Position numbers and translations under genes: made by a program. Below the pieces are notes generated by a model. It was not told where the DNA came from and ran no database searches. It was given only the letters and a program-made list of their open reading frames with translations. This document shows positions 13,514 to 24,417 of a stretch of 64,000 bases of DNA, in pieces (the first letter of the stretch is position 1; each line of letters starts with the position of its first letter). Location of the stretch: contig JAFEVB010000032.1 in assembly GCA_032629725.1 (NCBI GenBank), positions 620,001-684,000 on the forward strand, given 5' to 3'. The stretch comes from Gremmenia infestans. Its lineage: Eukaryota; Ascomycota; Leotiomycetes; Helotiales; Hamatocanthoscyphaceae.

Positions 13514-14315
13514 TTAATCCAGTCGTCCTTTCACCTCCTCTTCATATCCAACTAACTTGTCGGCTATGGGTGCAATGCCACCCCTCTCGTTTGTGGATGT
13601 ACCCCATGTCTTTCTCGATATCTGAGTAGCTTTCTTGATTGCAGCTGCCAAATCTCTGTTTCAACGTCAGTAAACTGCAAAGGAGGAGGAGCAGAACAGA
13701 GGAGGAATGAAACGGGAAAATGACATGGAATGAGGCGAAAAGATATTCCTCGTTTCCAGAAGGACAAGGGAAAGACGGGATAAAGAAGCGCCAGATGAAG
13801 TCTTTAAACATTTCACATCGAAGGATACAGTAACATACTTGGTATCGGATTTCACCACATAACCCTGTCTCTCCAATTCATCGGCCAATTCCTCTTGGTG
13901 ATTGTCCAAAAGCGACACATTTGGAACAACCACCAACGGTAACCCCAGACGCATAGCATCGAGTATCGTACCAGCTCCTACATCGCATCAATACGATTCT
14001 AATATTCTTCCAAAAAAAAATCTTACCAGCGTGACAAACCACCAACCCTTCCTCAGAAACACCTTCCCTCGCCTGACAAGCTTTCATCTCTTGCTGCAGT
14101 CCATTCTTGTTGAAATCAAAAAATCTGATACTAACTCCCTTAGTGTTTTCTGGTTTGATCTCTTGGAAGTAGTTGCCCAGTTTCCCTCCTTGGATTGTCA
14201 GATGAGTGAAGGAGAGATCAGATAGAGCTTGGAGTGTTTCATCCGAGACGGCGTTGGTCAGTAGGTCCTGGAAATCGGCTGTTGCTCCTGTTGTGACGAA
14301 AATCTCGCGATGCAT
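13514..14315 (-). CDS. ALG13: UDP-GlcNAc transferase catalytic subunit Alg13
   Basis: Alg13 is recruited to the ER by membrane protein Alg14. Together they add the second GlcNAc to dolichol-PP-GlcNAc in N-glycan assembly. Three exons (14315-14027, 13977-13839, 13655-13514) give 189 residues, the usual length of fungal Alg13. The N-terminus reads [15 protein letters not shown]. The GT28-type sugar-nucleotide block [24 protein letters not shown] is rebuilt across intron 1 and continues into [11 protein letters not shown]. The C-terminal helix ends [11 protein letters not shown]. Alg13 lacks a membrane span, and none is seen here. Confidence 0.93.
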
Positions 14316-14710
14316 GATTGTTCCTGTGAGAGGAACTCAAAGTGTCAGATGGTAATTGAATCAGATACTGCTGGGGGGCCAATATTCAGCAACGGCTGTG
14401 ATGGTCCGCTTCACGCTCAAGAGATACTTTTGAGCTTCTCGTTGTTTGAGCAGCAATAGAGTGAGATTGTTTGGTTTCTCAGCGGTGATAAGATAGACGG
14501 CACTGAAAAAAAAAGAATCTTATGCTATTGTCTCTCTGTTATTTGAAGATATCTCAAGGGTAATGATAGGTTCTATTTCCTAAGGTGTTCCAATATCAAT
14601 TTTGTGACGCCAGATATCTGACTTAGTCTCAATTAAGTTTAGCAAATTCCGACCTCGATTTGTACAATTTTGTTCCAGACCCAAACAACGACTTGTTCAA
14701 ACCACCAGTC
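14316..14710. promoter_or_regulatory. Divergent promoter region of ALG13 and RSM24
   Basis: Under 400 bases separate the start codons of two divergent genes, so both promoters lie here. A frame open from 14660 runs into RSM24. Its extra residues are not mitochondrial-targeting-like, so the internal ATG at 14711 was preferred. Confidence 0.5.
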
Positions 14711-15880
14711 ATGGCATCAGCTCTGCAAGGTTTCCGCTTCACAGCGCGAAGCTGTGCCTGTGCGCCATTATCACGTCGATGTGCAGCTCAGTCAATTGCT
14801 CGCCGGAGAGCTTTTGCAACTACCACCTTACGACTTCAAACGCAACGCAGCCCCGAGCAGAAAGATGTGCTAAAGAAGATCGAAAAAGCTGTGGGCTACA
14901 ACTTGGATGAGGAGTTGGCAGCAGACAAGAAAGAACTGCAGAATCTGCTGGATGCTGAGATTGAGTTTGGTCCCGTGGGGCCTGATCTGTGGAAGAGGAG
15001 GCAGAAGCTTAAGGAGACGTTCTTGAATATGGGAGACCCTGAGCCTTTTGAAGATGGTGACTTTGATGAAGATGGACATGATGATCTTCCATCACTGGCA
15101 CATGGGGAGTTGGAACAACATAGGGAATGGAGACATTATGCCAGATTGGCGGCGTGGGAGATGCCGCTCCTGTCGAGTACGTTGTTTGGCATATCTAGCA
15201 TAATTTGTAGGTCAGATGCTAATAGACAAACACAGAATTAGCAAAGCCATTTGAACCGCCCACAGGAGACATGTCATTGCGCTTCAGATATACCACATAC
15301 CTGGGCGAGAGCCATCCAGCAGAGAAGAAAGTTGTGGTTGAGTTTTCTCCAGCGGATATGCCAGACCTTACATCGATTCAGAGAGACAAGCTGAAAAAAC
15401 TTGCTGGCACGAGGTACAATCCGGAGGAGGATATTGTTCGAATGAACTGTGAGATGTACGAGACGCAGGCGCAGAACAAGCGATACCTAGGTGACTTGGT
15501 TGATACGCTTCTCAAAGAAGCAAGAGTAAGTCTCCTACTATTCTAGAATATCTTCCGTCTAATTATTTTAGGACCCTACGGATACCTTTGCGGATGTACC
15601 TTTGGATATTCGACATCATCACTTCAAGCCAAAGCTGCGATTCCCCAAGGAGTGGGCTCTAACAGACGAACGACGCGAACAATTAGCCCAATACAGGTTA
15701 CAGATGGAGCAGAAGGATCAAAAACTAGAGTTGGAAGGTCAATTGGTGGATGGTCTTAAGCAAATTGAGCAGGTCATCTCTCGACCTATTGCTGAAGTAG
15801 CTCTGCCTGAAATGGTCTTGGCGGGTGGGAAAGTGGCGGGTGGGAAAGCTAAAGGGAAGAAAGTAGCTGTCAGGAGGTAG
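14711..15880 (+). CDS. RSM24: Mitochondrial small-subunit ribosomal protein mS35 (Rsm24)
   Basis: Component of the mitochondrial small ribosomal subunit. Exons 14711-15176, 15236-15525 and 15572-15880 give 354 residues. The N-terminus is an Arg/Ala/Ser-rich targeting sequence (FRFTARSCACAPLSRR, RRRAFATTTLR) with no acidic residue in the first ~45. The conserved MRP-S28/mS35 core starts near KPFEPPTGDMSLRFRYTTYLGE. It continues through VVVEFSPADMPDL and ends at DIRHHHFKPKLRFPKEW. A Lys/Gly-rich tail ends VAVRR. Joins at exon 1/2 (LLSKLAKPF) and 2/3 (KEARDPTDTF) keep family sequence in frame. Confidence 0.93.
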
Positions 15881-17223
15881 TAGCGGAAAGGAGATACGAT
15901 CTAATGACTGTGTAAAATATTGTAAATACACCGAGTAATTTCGATTGTACACTATAGAACATGTATCTATAGCACCGGTGGAAGAAAGGAGAGGTTACTA
16001 TGAGCTCACTGAAAGGAAACCAACTATGGCGCTACGAGGAACAAGTACGGCTAGAGAACCATTTGGTATTATAAACAATCTTATTACGGCCTTTTATAAC
16101 TCGTTACCGTGGTAATTGCTGATATGTAGTTGGCGCTGGCAGTTTAGCGTCAGATCATTCATCTCACATAAAATAAAACCGCTATTTGCAATGGTGTTAG
16201 ATTTCTGAAAATGGCTACTTATTTCCTATAACAAGATATCTAAGTATATATCGGGTGGCATGCTGGCTTTTATACCAAATAAGCTACAAGGGAAATAGTG
16301 CCCTATCTGCTTATAGCTTTAAACGAGCTTCCGAGAGCCTTTGAACCACTCATTTCCCACGTTGAACTGTAAGCACTAATTCGATCTCGATGATTACATT
16401 CAAAGCTATACAATTCTTCTACTTCTCCATGTTGGAATTATATAAAATTCAAAATATGAAATCTCGCCGACCCAAAGCAGCAAGCGCTATCGCCGACTAA
16501 AAGCAAATGATGTCGGCCACGTGCTAGTGATAGCGACAATGCGCAGGATGTGCCTCGGTACCTTGCTCTTGAACTTGAATACTCATCCTTAAAACAATCT
16601 CATTCATCCGAGCCGTTCCGAGGGGTATGGAATGCGATCCTTTGCACCTAACGCCGAAATATAGTTTCGGTACTTGAGAGGAGAGCTTCCCCGCATGTCA
16701 ATCGAAGCTCCAGCCACCATCCAAGAAGCTTTGAGGGAGGCATTCATGTGAAACACCCTTTGAACTTGACAGCAACCATATTGAACTTGACACGAATCTC
16801 ATCTGAGCTTCTTACGATTTTGATTCTAACGAGAGACAAATACTGCGACCAACATGTGAGTATTTGAGTTTAATACTATCATCATATCCTGATTCCCGCC
16901 CCTGTTAACGTACATGCGGTGCAGCTGTTTGGTATTGTACCACCAAACTCTTAAAGCTTAGGCTTTGCAGGTGTATCTTGCCAGGTCTTGAGATTCAAAG
17001 AGAAGCAGCTTCATTATTGATAAGTCAGTGACGAATCGAAGTTCACGCCATGCGAACAAGAGCAAGTGCTCAGATTGTACTCATTCACCCCCAATAGGCC
17101 TCAATATCTGTTGTCGGCTATAAGTGTCTCCATTTTACTTTCAATGGCTTCTAGAGACTCTACCAACATTACACAGAACCTAATTACAGCGTTGCTGACC
17201 TACGTTTGAATAGAATTTGCAAC
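15881..17223. other. Intergenic region with a probable 5'UTR intron of the aldehyde dehydrogenase gene
   Basis: The left 800 bases are AT-rich with no gene seen. At 16856 a GTGAGT donor and at 17211-17213 a TAG acceptor, preceded by GCTGAC, frame a likely 358-base intron in the leader of the next gene. The ATG just before the donor (16854) is followed directly by TGA. An unspliced leader would therefore carry a start-stop element. Confidence 0.45.
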
Positions 17224-18847
17224 ATGGCACCTGTCACCGCACCCTTCGAGGCCACGGCCGTTGAGTCTATCCCAAGCACAGTCAACCTCTGCAAGACCAC
17301 TTTTCGAACACATAAATCGAAGCCGCTTGCCTATCGACTTGTCCAGCTACGCAAGCTCTGGTGGGGCTTGCATGATAACATGGAAGCTGTCACAGAGGCA
17401 TGCAAGAAAGATTTGGGAAAGCCAGTATTTGAAACAGGCCTTACGGAAATAGACTGGTGTATGAACGACATTATATTCGTGACAAAGAACTTAGAAAAGT
17501 GGGCAAAGGATGAGTCTGCTCCAGATATGGATCTGCCCAACAAGCTTTTCAGTCCTAGGATCAAGAAGGAGCCCCTCGGTACAGTCCTAATCATTGGCGC
17601 ATTCAACTTCCCAATCCAGCTTTCTCTCGGCCCCCTTATTGGAGCTATTGCCGCAGGATGCACCGCTGTTCTGAAGCCCTCAGAGGTCTCACCCGCCAGC
17701 GCAATGGTTCTCAAGAAAATAGTTGAGGAATACCTCGACCCAAATGCTTACGCAGTCGTTAACGGTGGTATCCCAGAAAGCACTGCTTTGCTGAACGAGA
17801 AGTGGGACAAGATCTTCTACACTGGTAGCTCTAATGTTGGGACTATTATCGCCAAAAAGGCAGCCGAGACTCTTACTCCAGTTTGTCTAGAGCTTGGAGG
17901 ACAAAATCCAGCTTTTATTACCAATCATGCTGATGCTCGCCTTGCAGCCCGCCGACTGCTGTGGGGCAAGCTACTTAACGCAGGCCAAATTTGTATCAGT
18001 CAGAATTATACCATGGTTGAAAAGGACATCCTGCCAGCGTTTGTTGAGCAGCTGAAAGTCGCGATCAAGGAGTTTTATCCAAAAGGCCAGAAAAACAGCG
18101 AAGACTTTGCGCGAATCGTCAATAAAAGACACTTTCAGCGAATCAAGAAGATGGTTGACGATTCGAAGGGGAAGATCTTGATTGGTGGAGAGATGGACGA
18201 GTCTGACAACTTCATTGAGATTACGGTCGTTCTCGTCCAGGATCAAAACGATTCGATGATTGTGGATGAATCTTTCGGCCCTTTGATGCCTCTGCTTGCT
18301 GTGGATAATATCGAGGAGGCTATCCGTACTGCCAATTCCGTCCACTCAACACCATTGGGTTTATATGCTTTCGGATCAAAGGCCGAGACCACTAAAAGTA
18401 AGTTTCCTATTTCTCTCTTGAATGCGGCTTCGAGCCTCGCATCCGGCTCAAGGATGACTACTCTTTCTAAATAGCTTAACTAACAACAATCCTCTAGTCC
18501 TCAACGAAGTAACATCCGGTGGCGCTTCCATCAATGATGCCTATTACCACGGCTCCATCCCAACCCTTGCTTTCGGCGGGGTGGGAGACTCAGGCCAGGG
18601 TTCCTACAGAGGCAAAGCCTCTTTCGACACATTCACGCACCGCCGCTCCATCACCACCACACCCGGCTGGATCGAGAAGATGCTCGACATCCGCTACCCA
18701 CCTTACGCCGGTAAACTCGAGAAGCTCCGGCAGATGAACGGTAAGAAGGCCAACTTTGACAGGAATGGAAAGGAGATCAAGGGCGTTGGTTACTGGTTGA
18801 GTTTTTTTTTGCCCTGGGAGGTCCTACTTTTAAGACGGGCTTGGTGA
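17224..18847 (+). CDS. HFD1: Fatty aldehyde dehydrogenase (Hfd1/ALDH3 type), tail frameshifted
   Basis: NAD(P)-dependent oxidation of long-chain aldehydes to fatty acids; ALDH3-type enzymes sit on ER, lipid-droplet or mitochondrial membranes through a C-terminal helix. Exons 17224-18397 and 18498-18847 give 507 residues. The nucleotide fold has TVLIIGAFNFP and FYTGSSNVG. Catalytic Glu223 lies in LELGGQ and catalytic Cys257 in NAGQICIS. The C-terminal domain has SGGASINDAYYH and FGGVGDSGQGSYRGK. After GVGYWLSFF a run of nine T (18802-18810) is followed by a short unrelated end (RRAW, stop 18847). One more T would open a 40-residue tail to a stop at 18933, with a hydrophobic WVLVAVIAFG helix as in the family. 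This is either a sequencing slip, a real frameshift or slippage. The ATG at 17224 is the first after the leader intron. Confidence 0.92.
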
Positions 18848-18933
18848 GGTGGGTGTTGGTCGCCGTCATTGCGTTTGGAGCTAATCGATATGTCACTGCT
18901 GGTGCTGGTCGATTGCCATCTTGGTTGAAATAG

Positions 18934-19537
18934 GCGGTTGCCTAGGAATGTCTTGAAGGGCCCCAATCGCATTGGCTGTATGGTAATGATGCGGCACCAA
19001 TTATGTATATTATGAGCTTACAGTACCTCGGAACGGCGACTTGCATATAAAGAGATTTTACTGGGATATCCAAAATGAGAACAAGTTTCTCATCAAGCTT
19101 GACACGTGAATTCTTTCTGCTTGTACATCGTCGGAACTTGACCTTGACAAAATACCACCCGCTACTTATTTACATTCCAGGAACCTCAATTCTCAATCAA
19201 TACGTACGTTATTGTACATAATTTTCTCGCATTTCAAAGTGGAGAGGCTCGTCCCCTGGTTCCGTTAACTGTCAGGATAATGGCAATCTTCACGCGAGGT
19301 AGCTCCCGTTTTCGAATACGAAGCAATGCATAGATGTCTGGAATGACGTTGATGGATGTTGATGGATGTTAATTTTATTCTTGTTCTAATGTTTTCAAAA
19401 GCAAAAGTAGCTGGCTACACTCGCATTCTATATGTGATTCGCTCCCTGTTTGCGCCGTTGTAATGCTATGCCAAAACAAAACACCTCTATACCAATCCCT
19501 GCTTTTTGAATTGTTCCTTCCTTTCATTTACACCACT
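18934..19537. other. Intergenic region between convergent dehydrogenase genes
   Basis: Holds the 3' flanks of the aldehyde and alcohol dehydrogenase genes. A short tandem TTGATGGATG occurs near 19345-19370. Nothing else was recognised. Confidence 0.5.
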
Positions 19538-20599
19538 TTACTCCGCAACAAGCACAGCCCTATACCTCATCTTCCCCTCCTCCAACTTGCTCATACTCTC
19601 CTCAATTCCCTCCACCGTCAACGGAAACGTCTCAATAACAGGCCTGATCTGATGCAGTGCCGCAAACGCCAACATCTCCCGCTGCACCTGCCGCGCTGCC
19701 ACCAGACTCCCCTGCACAGTCAGCTCCGACGAGATGATGGGCATATACGGCATCTTGAGATCCTCGCTCGATACGCTGAGCGGGTAGATGGTCCCGCCTG
19801 GCGCCATGATGGGTAGGAATTGCTTCCAGTCTGGTTGTTGTGATGTCGTGACGAGCAGTTGGTCGATCTTTCCGGACAGTTTCAACTCTTGCACACCTTT
19901 CGTAGCGACGAATTCCGTGGCGCCGAGCTTGAGCGCCTCGTCTTTCTTGCTATCCGTCGTGCTGAACACAACGACCTCATTACCCATCTTGGCCGCAAAC
20001 TGGATTGCCAAATGCCCTAACCCGCCGACGCCGATGACGCCGATACGGTCCGAGGGTTTAGCGCCGAACGAGTGCAGTGCGTTGAAGACGGTGGCGCCGC
20101 CGCACATGAGCGGCGCTGCGAATTCGCGGGGCATGGAGGCGGGGATGGCGAAGATGTAGGCTGCTTTCCAGATGGCGTAGTGTGCGAAAGAGCCGGTGTC
20201 GAAGTTGGCGGTGCCGTACATGTTGCGCTCGGGACAGAGGGTTTCGCGGCCCGTGAGGCATTGTTTGCAGTGGCCGCAGGCGCTTTGCTGGAAGCCCCAG
20301 CCGACGGAATCGCCTTTGTGGTAGGCTTTTACGGAGGAGCCGACTTCCTGGTGGGGGGTTAGATATGGGACGGGAGGAATTGAGAGTATGGCTGGGGGAG
20401 GAGGGGGGAAACTTACTTCGATGATACCCGCGCCTTCGTGGCCGAGAACCATATCTTGTTCTCGGTAATGCTCATCGGTGCCACAGACGCCTGAATGTGT
20501 GACTTTGATGAGGACTTCATCGTGGCCGAGTTCCCTCTTCGTCTGGGACTTGGTGATCTTGCCTCCCTTCGACCCTTTGAAAACTGTAAAGTCAACCAT
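19538..20599 (-). CDS. Zinc-dependent alcohol dehydrogenase (MDR family, CAD/YahK-like)
   Basis: Medium-chain zinc dehydrogenase, probably NADP-linked aldehyde/alcohol oxidoreductase in the cytosol. Exons 20599-20417 and 20347-19538 give 330 residues. Catalytic zinc ligands: Cys in SGVCGTDEH and His-Glu in VLGHEGAG. The structural zinc site is the four-cysteine cluster CGHCKQCLTGRETLC. The Rossmann motif is GVGGLGHLAIQFA, followed by FSTTDSKKDEALKLGA. The 69-base intron (20348-20416) has clean GT/AG ends but contains no stop and is a multiple of three. An unspliced message would carry 23 extra, Pro-rich residues right after GAGIIE. Removal restores IIEEVGSSVKAYHKGD, the normal family sequence. 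Substrate cannot be deduced. Confidence 0.93.
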   Translation of the reverse strand: MVDFTVFKGSKGGKITKSQTKRELGHDEVLIKVTHSGVCGTDEHYREQDMVLGHEGAGIIEVSFPPPPPAILSIPPVPYLTPHQEVGSSVKAYHKGDSVGWGFQQSACGHCKQCLTGRETLCPERNMYGTANFDTGSFAHYAIWKAAYIFAIPASMPREFAAPLMCGGATVFNALHSFGAKPSDRIGVIGVGGLGHLAIQFAAKMGNEVVVFSTTDSKKDEALKLGATEFVATKGVQELKLSGKIDQLLVTTSQQPDWKQFLPIMAPGGTIYPLSVSSEDLKMPYMPIISSELTVQGSLVAARQVQREMLAFAALHQIRPVIETFPLTVEGIEESMSKLEEGKMRYRAVLVAE

Positions 20600-21897
20600 G
20601 GCTGCGTAAATATATTCTGATGTTTTGATCTAAAAGTTGAAACTGAAAATATAAAAAGCGAGAGATAGTTCTAGATTATATTGGCAGAGAAGTGTGAAAG
20701 TGTGATGGGAGTGGGTAGGAGAGGGAGAAGATAGTAACAGTGAAACCGGCACTCCCTTCTTATATGAAGAAACTATTCATAACATAATAGATTGCTGATA
20801 AGCAAGTGTATGATGTAGAGCGAGTTCTAGTAGAATACCACCGAAAGGCCCCGAAGAATTGAAACATGTTAGGACCGTCACGGACGGCTTTTGCTTGTAA
20901 AAATTTCGGTGACGAGGTGGAACCGTGGAAACAATGCAGAGCAGACAACAATAATTGGGGCTTCGGAATGTAGGGTACAGTACAGTAGGTACGAGTATGA
21001 CTTTACACTGCCAGTAGTCCCCAGATAAGACCCATCTTGGCTGCAGCCCGTTGCATTGTAGTAGGAAGCGTAGAAGTTTTATGAGTCATGGTCATTCCAA
21101 GCAGAGACTTAATCAATCAATAGATAATATAAAATTGGACTGCGTAATATAATGATCCCTAGCCTCGTACTGTATCTGTGCCGGAAACTTTAAAAAAATG
21201 TAGGTACCGGTATCTCCAGCCCACTTTTCAGATCTCGGAAGTCGGGCGGGAACGCGTACAGTACTTAGCTTCCCGTTTTTAGAGTCCACATCGATATAAG
21301 CAGTATTGATTGGTTCAATAAATGAAAAATATCCTCTGTATGGATACTTGGTCAAAAACCATTACGTAAGATCCTCAGCACAACGCATACATGGGGGCAA
21401 AAAAAGAAAGAAAGCGGCAATCGTATCTTGCTTAGCGAGCTAGGGAGTTTTATCGCCGAATGGCTTTAAGAGAACAGGAAGAATCTCCGATGTTTTGAGT
21501 TTGGACCTTCGTCAATTGCCATAAAGACCCGAAGCATCAAGATAAAATGTCTGAGATTTGGAGTCTGGACCTGCCGATGTCATTGCTGACTACCGCCGCA
21601 AAATGAGGATATATTTCTGTGACAAAGGGTGCTCTACCTACCTATTGAGGACACTCGGTTGGTGTTGTCAGGCCTCAGGCCGTCGCGGTAAAAACCGGTA
21701 AAACTTTTGAACAGACTTCTAAACGGCCAACTGCAATTCGATACCTCCCCAGAGATAAATTTCGGATTCCTGCCCGGCTTTGGTAGTTGCTCGTTTGGAA
21801 AACTGTATCTTTTGAAAGAAACAGATATGTTCACTTTCTTGCTGTCACTGCCGTCAGGTTGAAGATATTTTTGGAGATTGGTCCTGACTCGTGTAAT
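20600..21897. other. Long upstream region of the alcohol dehydrogenase gene
   Basis: About 1.3 kb between the ADH start and the RRP4 stop, both on the minus strand. Several GTACAGTA/TACCTA-type short repeats occur near 20970-20995. No gene was recognised. Confidence 0.5.
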
Positions 21898-22965
21898 TCA
21901 GGGGCCACTCAACAAGCCCAAGACCTTCTTGCCCTTCTCACCTCCAAGATAGGCATTGCTTTCCCCAGCTTCTTCGCCATCAATCATGATTGCAGCCTCG
22001 TATCCCTTCATAACCATGTCTTCATCAACCCTCAACCCCTCCCCCACCAACAAATTTATTACCCCCCTAATCCGCGAGATCTCCTTTCGGGTCTCGCGGG
22101 CAATCTCGTCGTTCTGACTGGAATAGACAGTACTGCTGACGCTCTCCTCCATTCTGGTGATTGCTGTATCACCCCCAGCGACTTCGACATGCTTGCTGAT
22201 CCAGATGTATCCATTGACACCCAGAACCACATCGACCTTACCGCCCGCATTGACAGTATCAATCGTCCAGACCTGTCTCCTAGCCCTAACCACACCACCA
22301 CCGCCTCCCGTCCCACTGACACTCATAAAAACCCCATTCCTCAACTTCCCATACTTCAAACTCCTCGTATGTAAACTAGCGCTTCCATCCTGACGTAAAC
22401 TCTGTACTTCAGCAACCAGCAAATCACCTTCGCTGAAAAAAGTTCTGATCTGCAGTTCGTCTGTCTCTGTTCTCTTTCGTAGAATGCCTCCGGGGAGGTT
22501 GATAGCTGAGAGTGGTAGATCTGCCAGCACAGGAGCGCCGACATCGACGCGCCAGCGCTTGGGCTGTACCTCGATGATACGACCTACGACCAGGTCACCA
22601 ATTTCGGGGGTATATCGAGCGCGTAGGGGTCGGACGGAGAGGAGCTTGTTGGTTTTTTGGACGGTGCCAGCTACTGTAGCTATGATTTCTGTCGAGGCGG
22701 GCGCAATGTATGTGCCGTGGCCTCTGGAAGTTTGTCAGCAGGCATATTCGATATGTTTGAGAAATAGAGCAGCGTACCTCATCCATTGGGGATCATCAGT
22801 GACTATTTCGCCGGGAGTTACAACGTCTTTCTTGTGTCGCGCGCGTTTGGCAGGGCGCATGTCATGATCTCCTTCCAGATCAGCACCGCCATCTTCGAGA
22901 TCTGAGGAGTTTTCTCTGAGGTAGGGCACTCCAGCTGGAGCTGGCGCAAGTATCGTAATTGCCAT
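21898..22965 (-). CDS. RRP4: Exosome complex RNA-binding cap subunit Rrp4
   Basis: Cap subunit of the RNA exosome, which processes 5.8S rRNA and degrades nuclear and cytoplasmic RNA. Exons 22965-22778 and 22723-21898 give 337 residues. The N-terminal exosome domain is [22 protein letters not shown], rebuilt across the intron. Next come the S1 domain ([24 protein letters not shown] and the conserved LPGGILRKR) and a KH-like domain ending in [19 protein letters not shown]. The first ~50 residues include an acidic stretch and a basic KRARHKK. All family blocks are intact. It is divergently arranged with the SMN gene, another RNA-biology gene, 680 bases apart. Confidence 0.95.
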
Positions 22966-23645
22966 GGCTGTTATGCTGGTGTCAACAAGGCTGAGAGGTT
23001 TTCGATGTAGGGATGGGATATATTTATCTGCCGTTCGGTACCGCCTTTTCGCCTTGGTCTAGTCTCAAATGGGGTTTACCAACCACCAATGAGGAAATCA
23101 TTGTGCTCGAGAGTAGAAAATGGGTTGGTATATGTTTTGCAGCATGTATCTGTCTATTTGTGATTGAATAACTTGCCTTATTGAGGCTACTCCAGTACAT
23201 TAATTATTGTGATTCTGCTTCATGAAGTGTAAGTCAATGTAGCAGCTAAGGAGGACACAGGGACTTGTAATGCTTGAATTGAACTTCTATTGAATACTCC
23301 TTCAAAAACACCTTTGAATACTCCAAGATCGGTCTTTGCATCTCTGTGTGAGCATACTACAAAGGACCTGAGAGTTTGAGTAATTAATTAGCACGTGATG
23401 GCATATCTGCGGGAATGGCCTTCGTTGCCCCCCACCAAGCATTCCGGAAGCTAATTATTCTGAATGAGGATTAAAAGGAGGCTGGGATACTAGAACTGAA
23501 ATGAGCAATAGAGCAATAAAGTCTGTCTTCCGATTTACACGTGATTTGAAGATATACCTTTTTTCGCTTAGGCTACGCTACTGTCTTGACGAAATCGGAC
23601 TCATTGAGCCGATGCAGAATGCTTTGACACAAGTCTTCGTTCAAG
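22966..23645. promoter_or_regulatory. Divergent promoter region of RRP4 and SMN
   Basis: Holds both promoters. No TATA box or clear operator stood out; a CACGTG lies near 23393. An open frame from 23501 runs into exon 1 of SMN in a different frame and is not supported. Confidence 0.45.
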
Positions 23646-24417
23646 ATGAATTCTCATGGCAAAGCTCACGCCGAGGTGTGGGACGACTCTGCCCTGGTTG
23701 ATTCGTGGGACGAAGCGGTTAATGAGTACAAGGTCAGTATTCCCCGATGCATTCAATGGCAGGCAACAACTCATGTTGGAATAGAAATATCACGGAGTGC
23801 AAGCTCGAGGTGAAAACGTAGAGGAAGTGCTGAGAGCCCACGCGAAGCAGAGTAACGGAGTGTCAGTTCTCCTTTTGTACTGCAAATTTGCGCAAAAAGC
23901 TTACTGGGTTTTAGTAGCGAGGATGAGGATATGCAGGTCGAGGAGCATATCGACCATGATCTTGAAGCCAAGAAAAGTCTGCCGGAAGAAACAGCTGATC
24001 TTGATACAAGATCTCTTGGGGATGGTTCTCAGGTGAGCTTCAATTGCAAATTCAAATATGGATCTCGACGATGGATTTCTTGGCATTGAAACAGTCCTCA
24101 TGCGATTCGAGTTAAACCTTATCAACGTTTAGGTGAAAGACAAGCACTCTGGGCCCAATGAAATGCCAGGGCAGGCACCGGATAGCGGAGTGAAGAAGGG
24201 TCCAGCACTGCCACAACATCTCATCGGTCAAGGTGAGACAAACATCCGGCATCGAGACTTCATGGAGATGGACTGATGTGGATCTTTCAATGCAGTTCAT
24301 GACGACAACCTGAAGAGCCTTTTGATGTCGTGGTACTATGCGGGCTACTATACTGGTCTCTACGAGGGACAGCAACAACAGGGAACCCAAACCTCGCATG
24401 CCAAGCCTGAAAATTGA
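23646..24417 (+). CDS. SMN1: Survival motor neuron (SMN) homologue
   Basis: Part of the SMN complex that assembles Sm rings on spliceosomal snRNAs. Five short exons (23646-23732, 23785-23861, 23915-24032, 24133-24232, 24296-24417) give 167 residues. The N-terminal Gemin2-binding motif VWDDSALVDSWDEAVNEYKKYH is rebuilt across intron 1. The middle is acidic (SEDEDMQVEEHIDHD). The C-terminal YG box that drives oligomerisation is LMSWYYAGYYTGLYEG. There is no Tudor domain, as in fission yeast SMN. Every exon is under 125 bases, so the gene is easily missed. The exon joins keep frame and the two terminal motifs are diagnostic. Confidence 0.88.

Noticed and set aside
19538..20599. Reading the alcohol dehydrogenase as one uninterrupted 353-residue frame
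   Set aside because: The 23 extra Pro-rich residues lie exactly between a GTAAGT donor and a CAG acceptor and break the conserved GAGIIEEVG segment.
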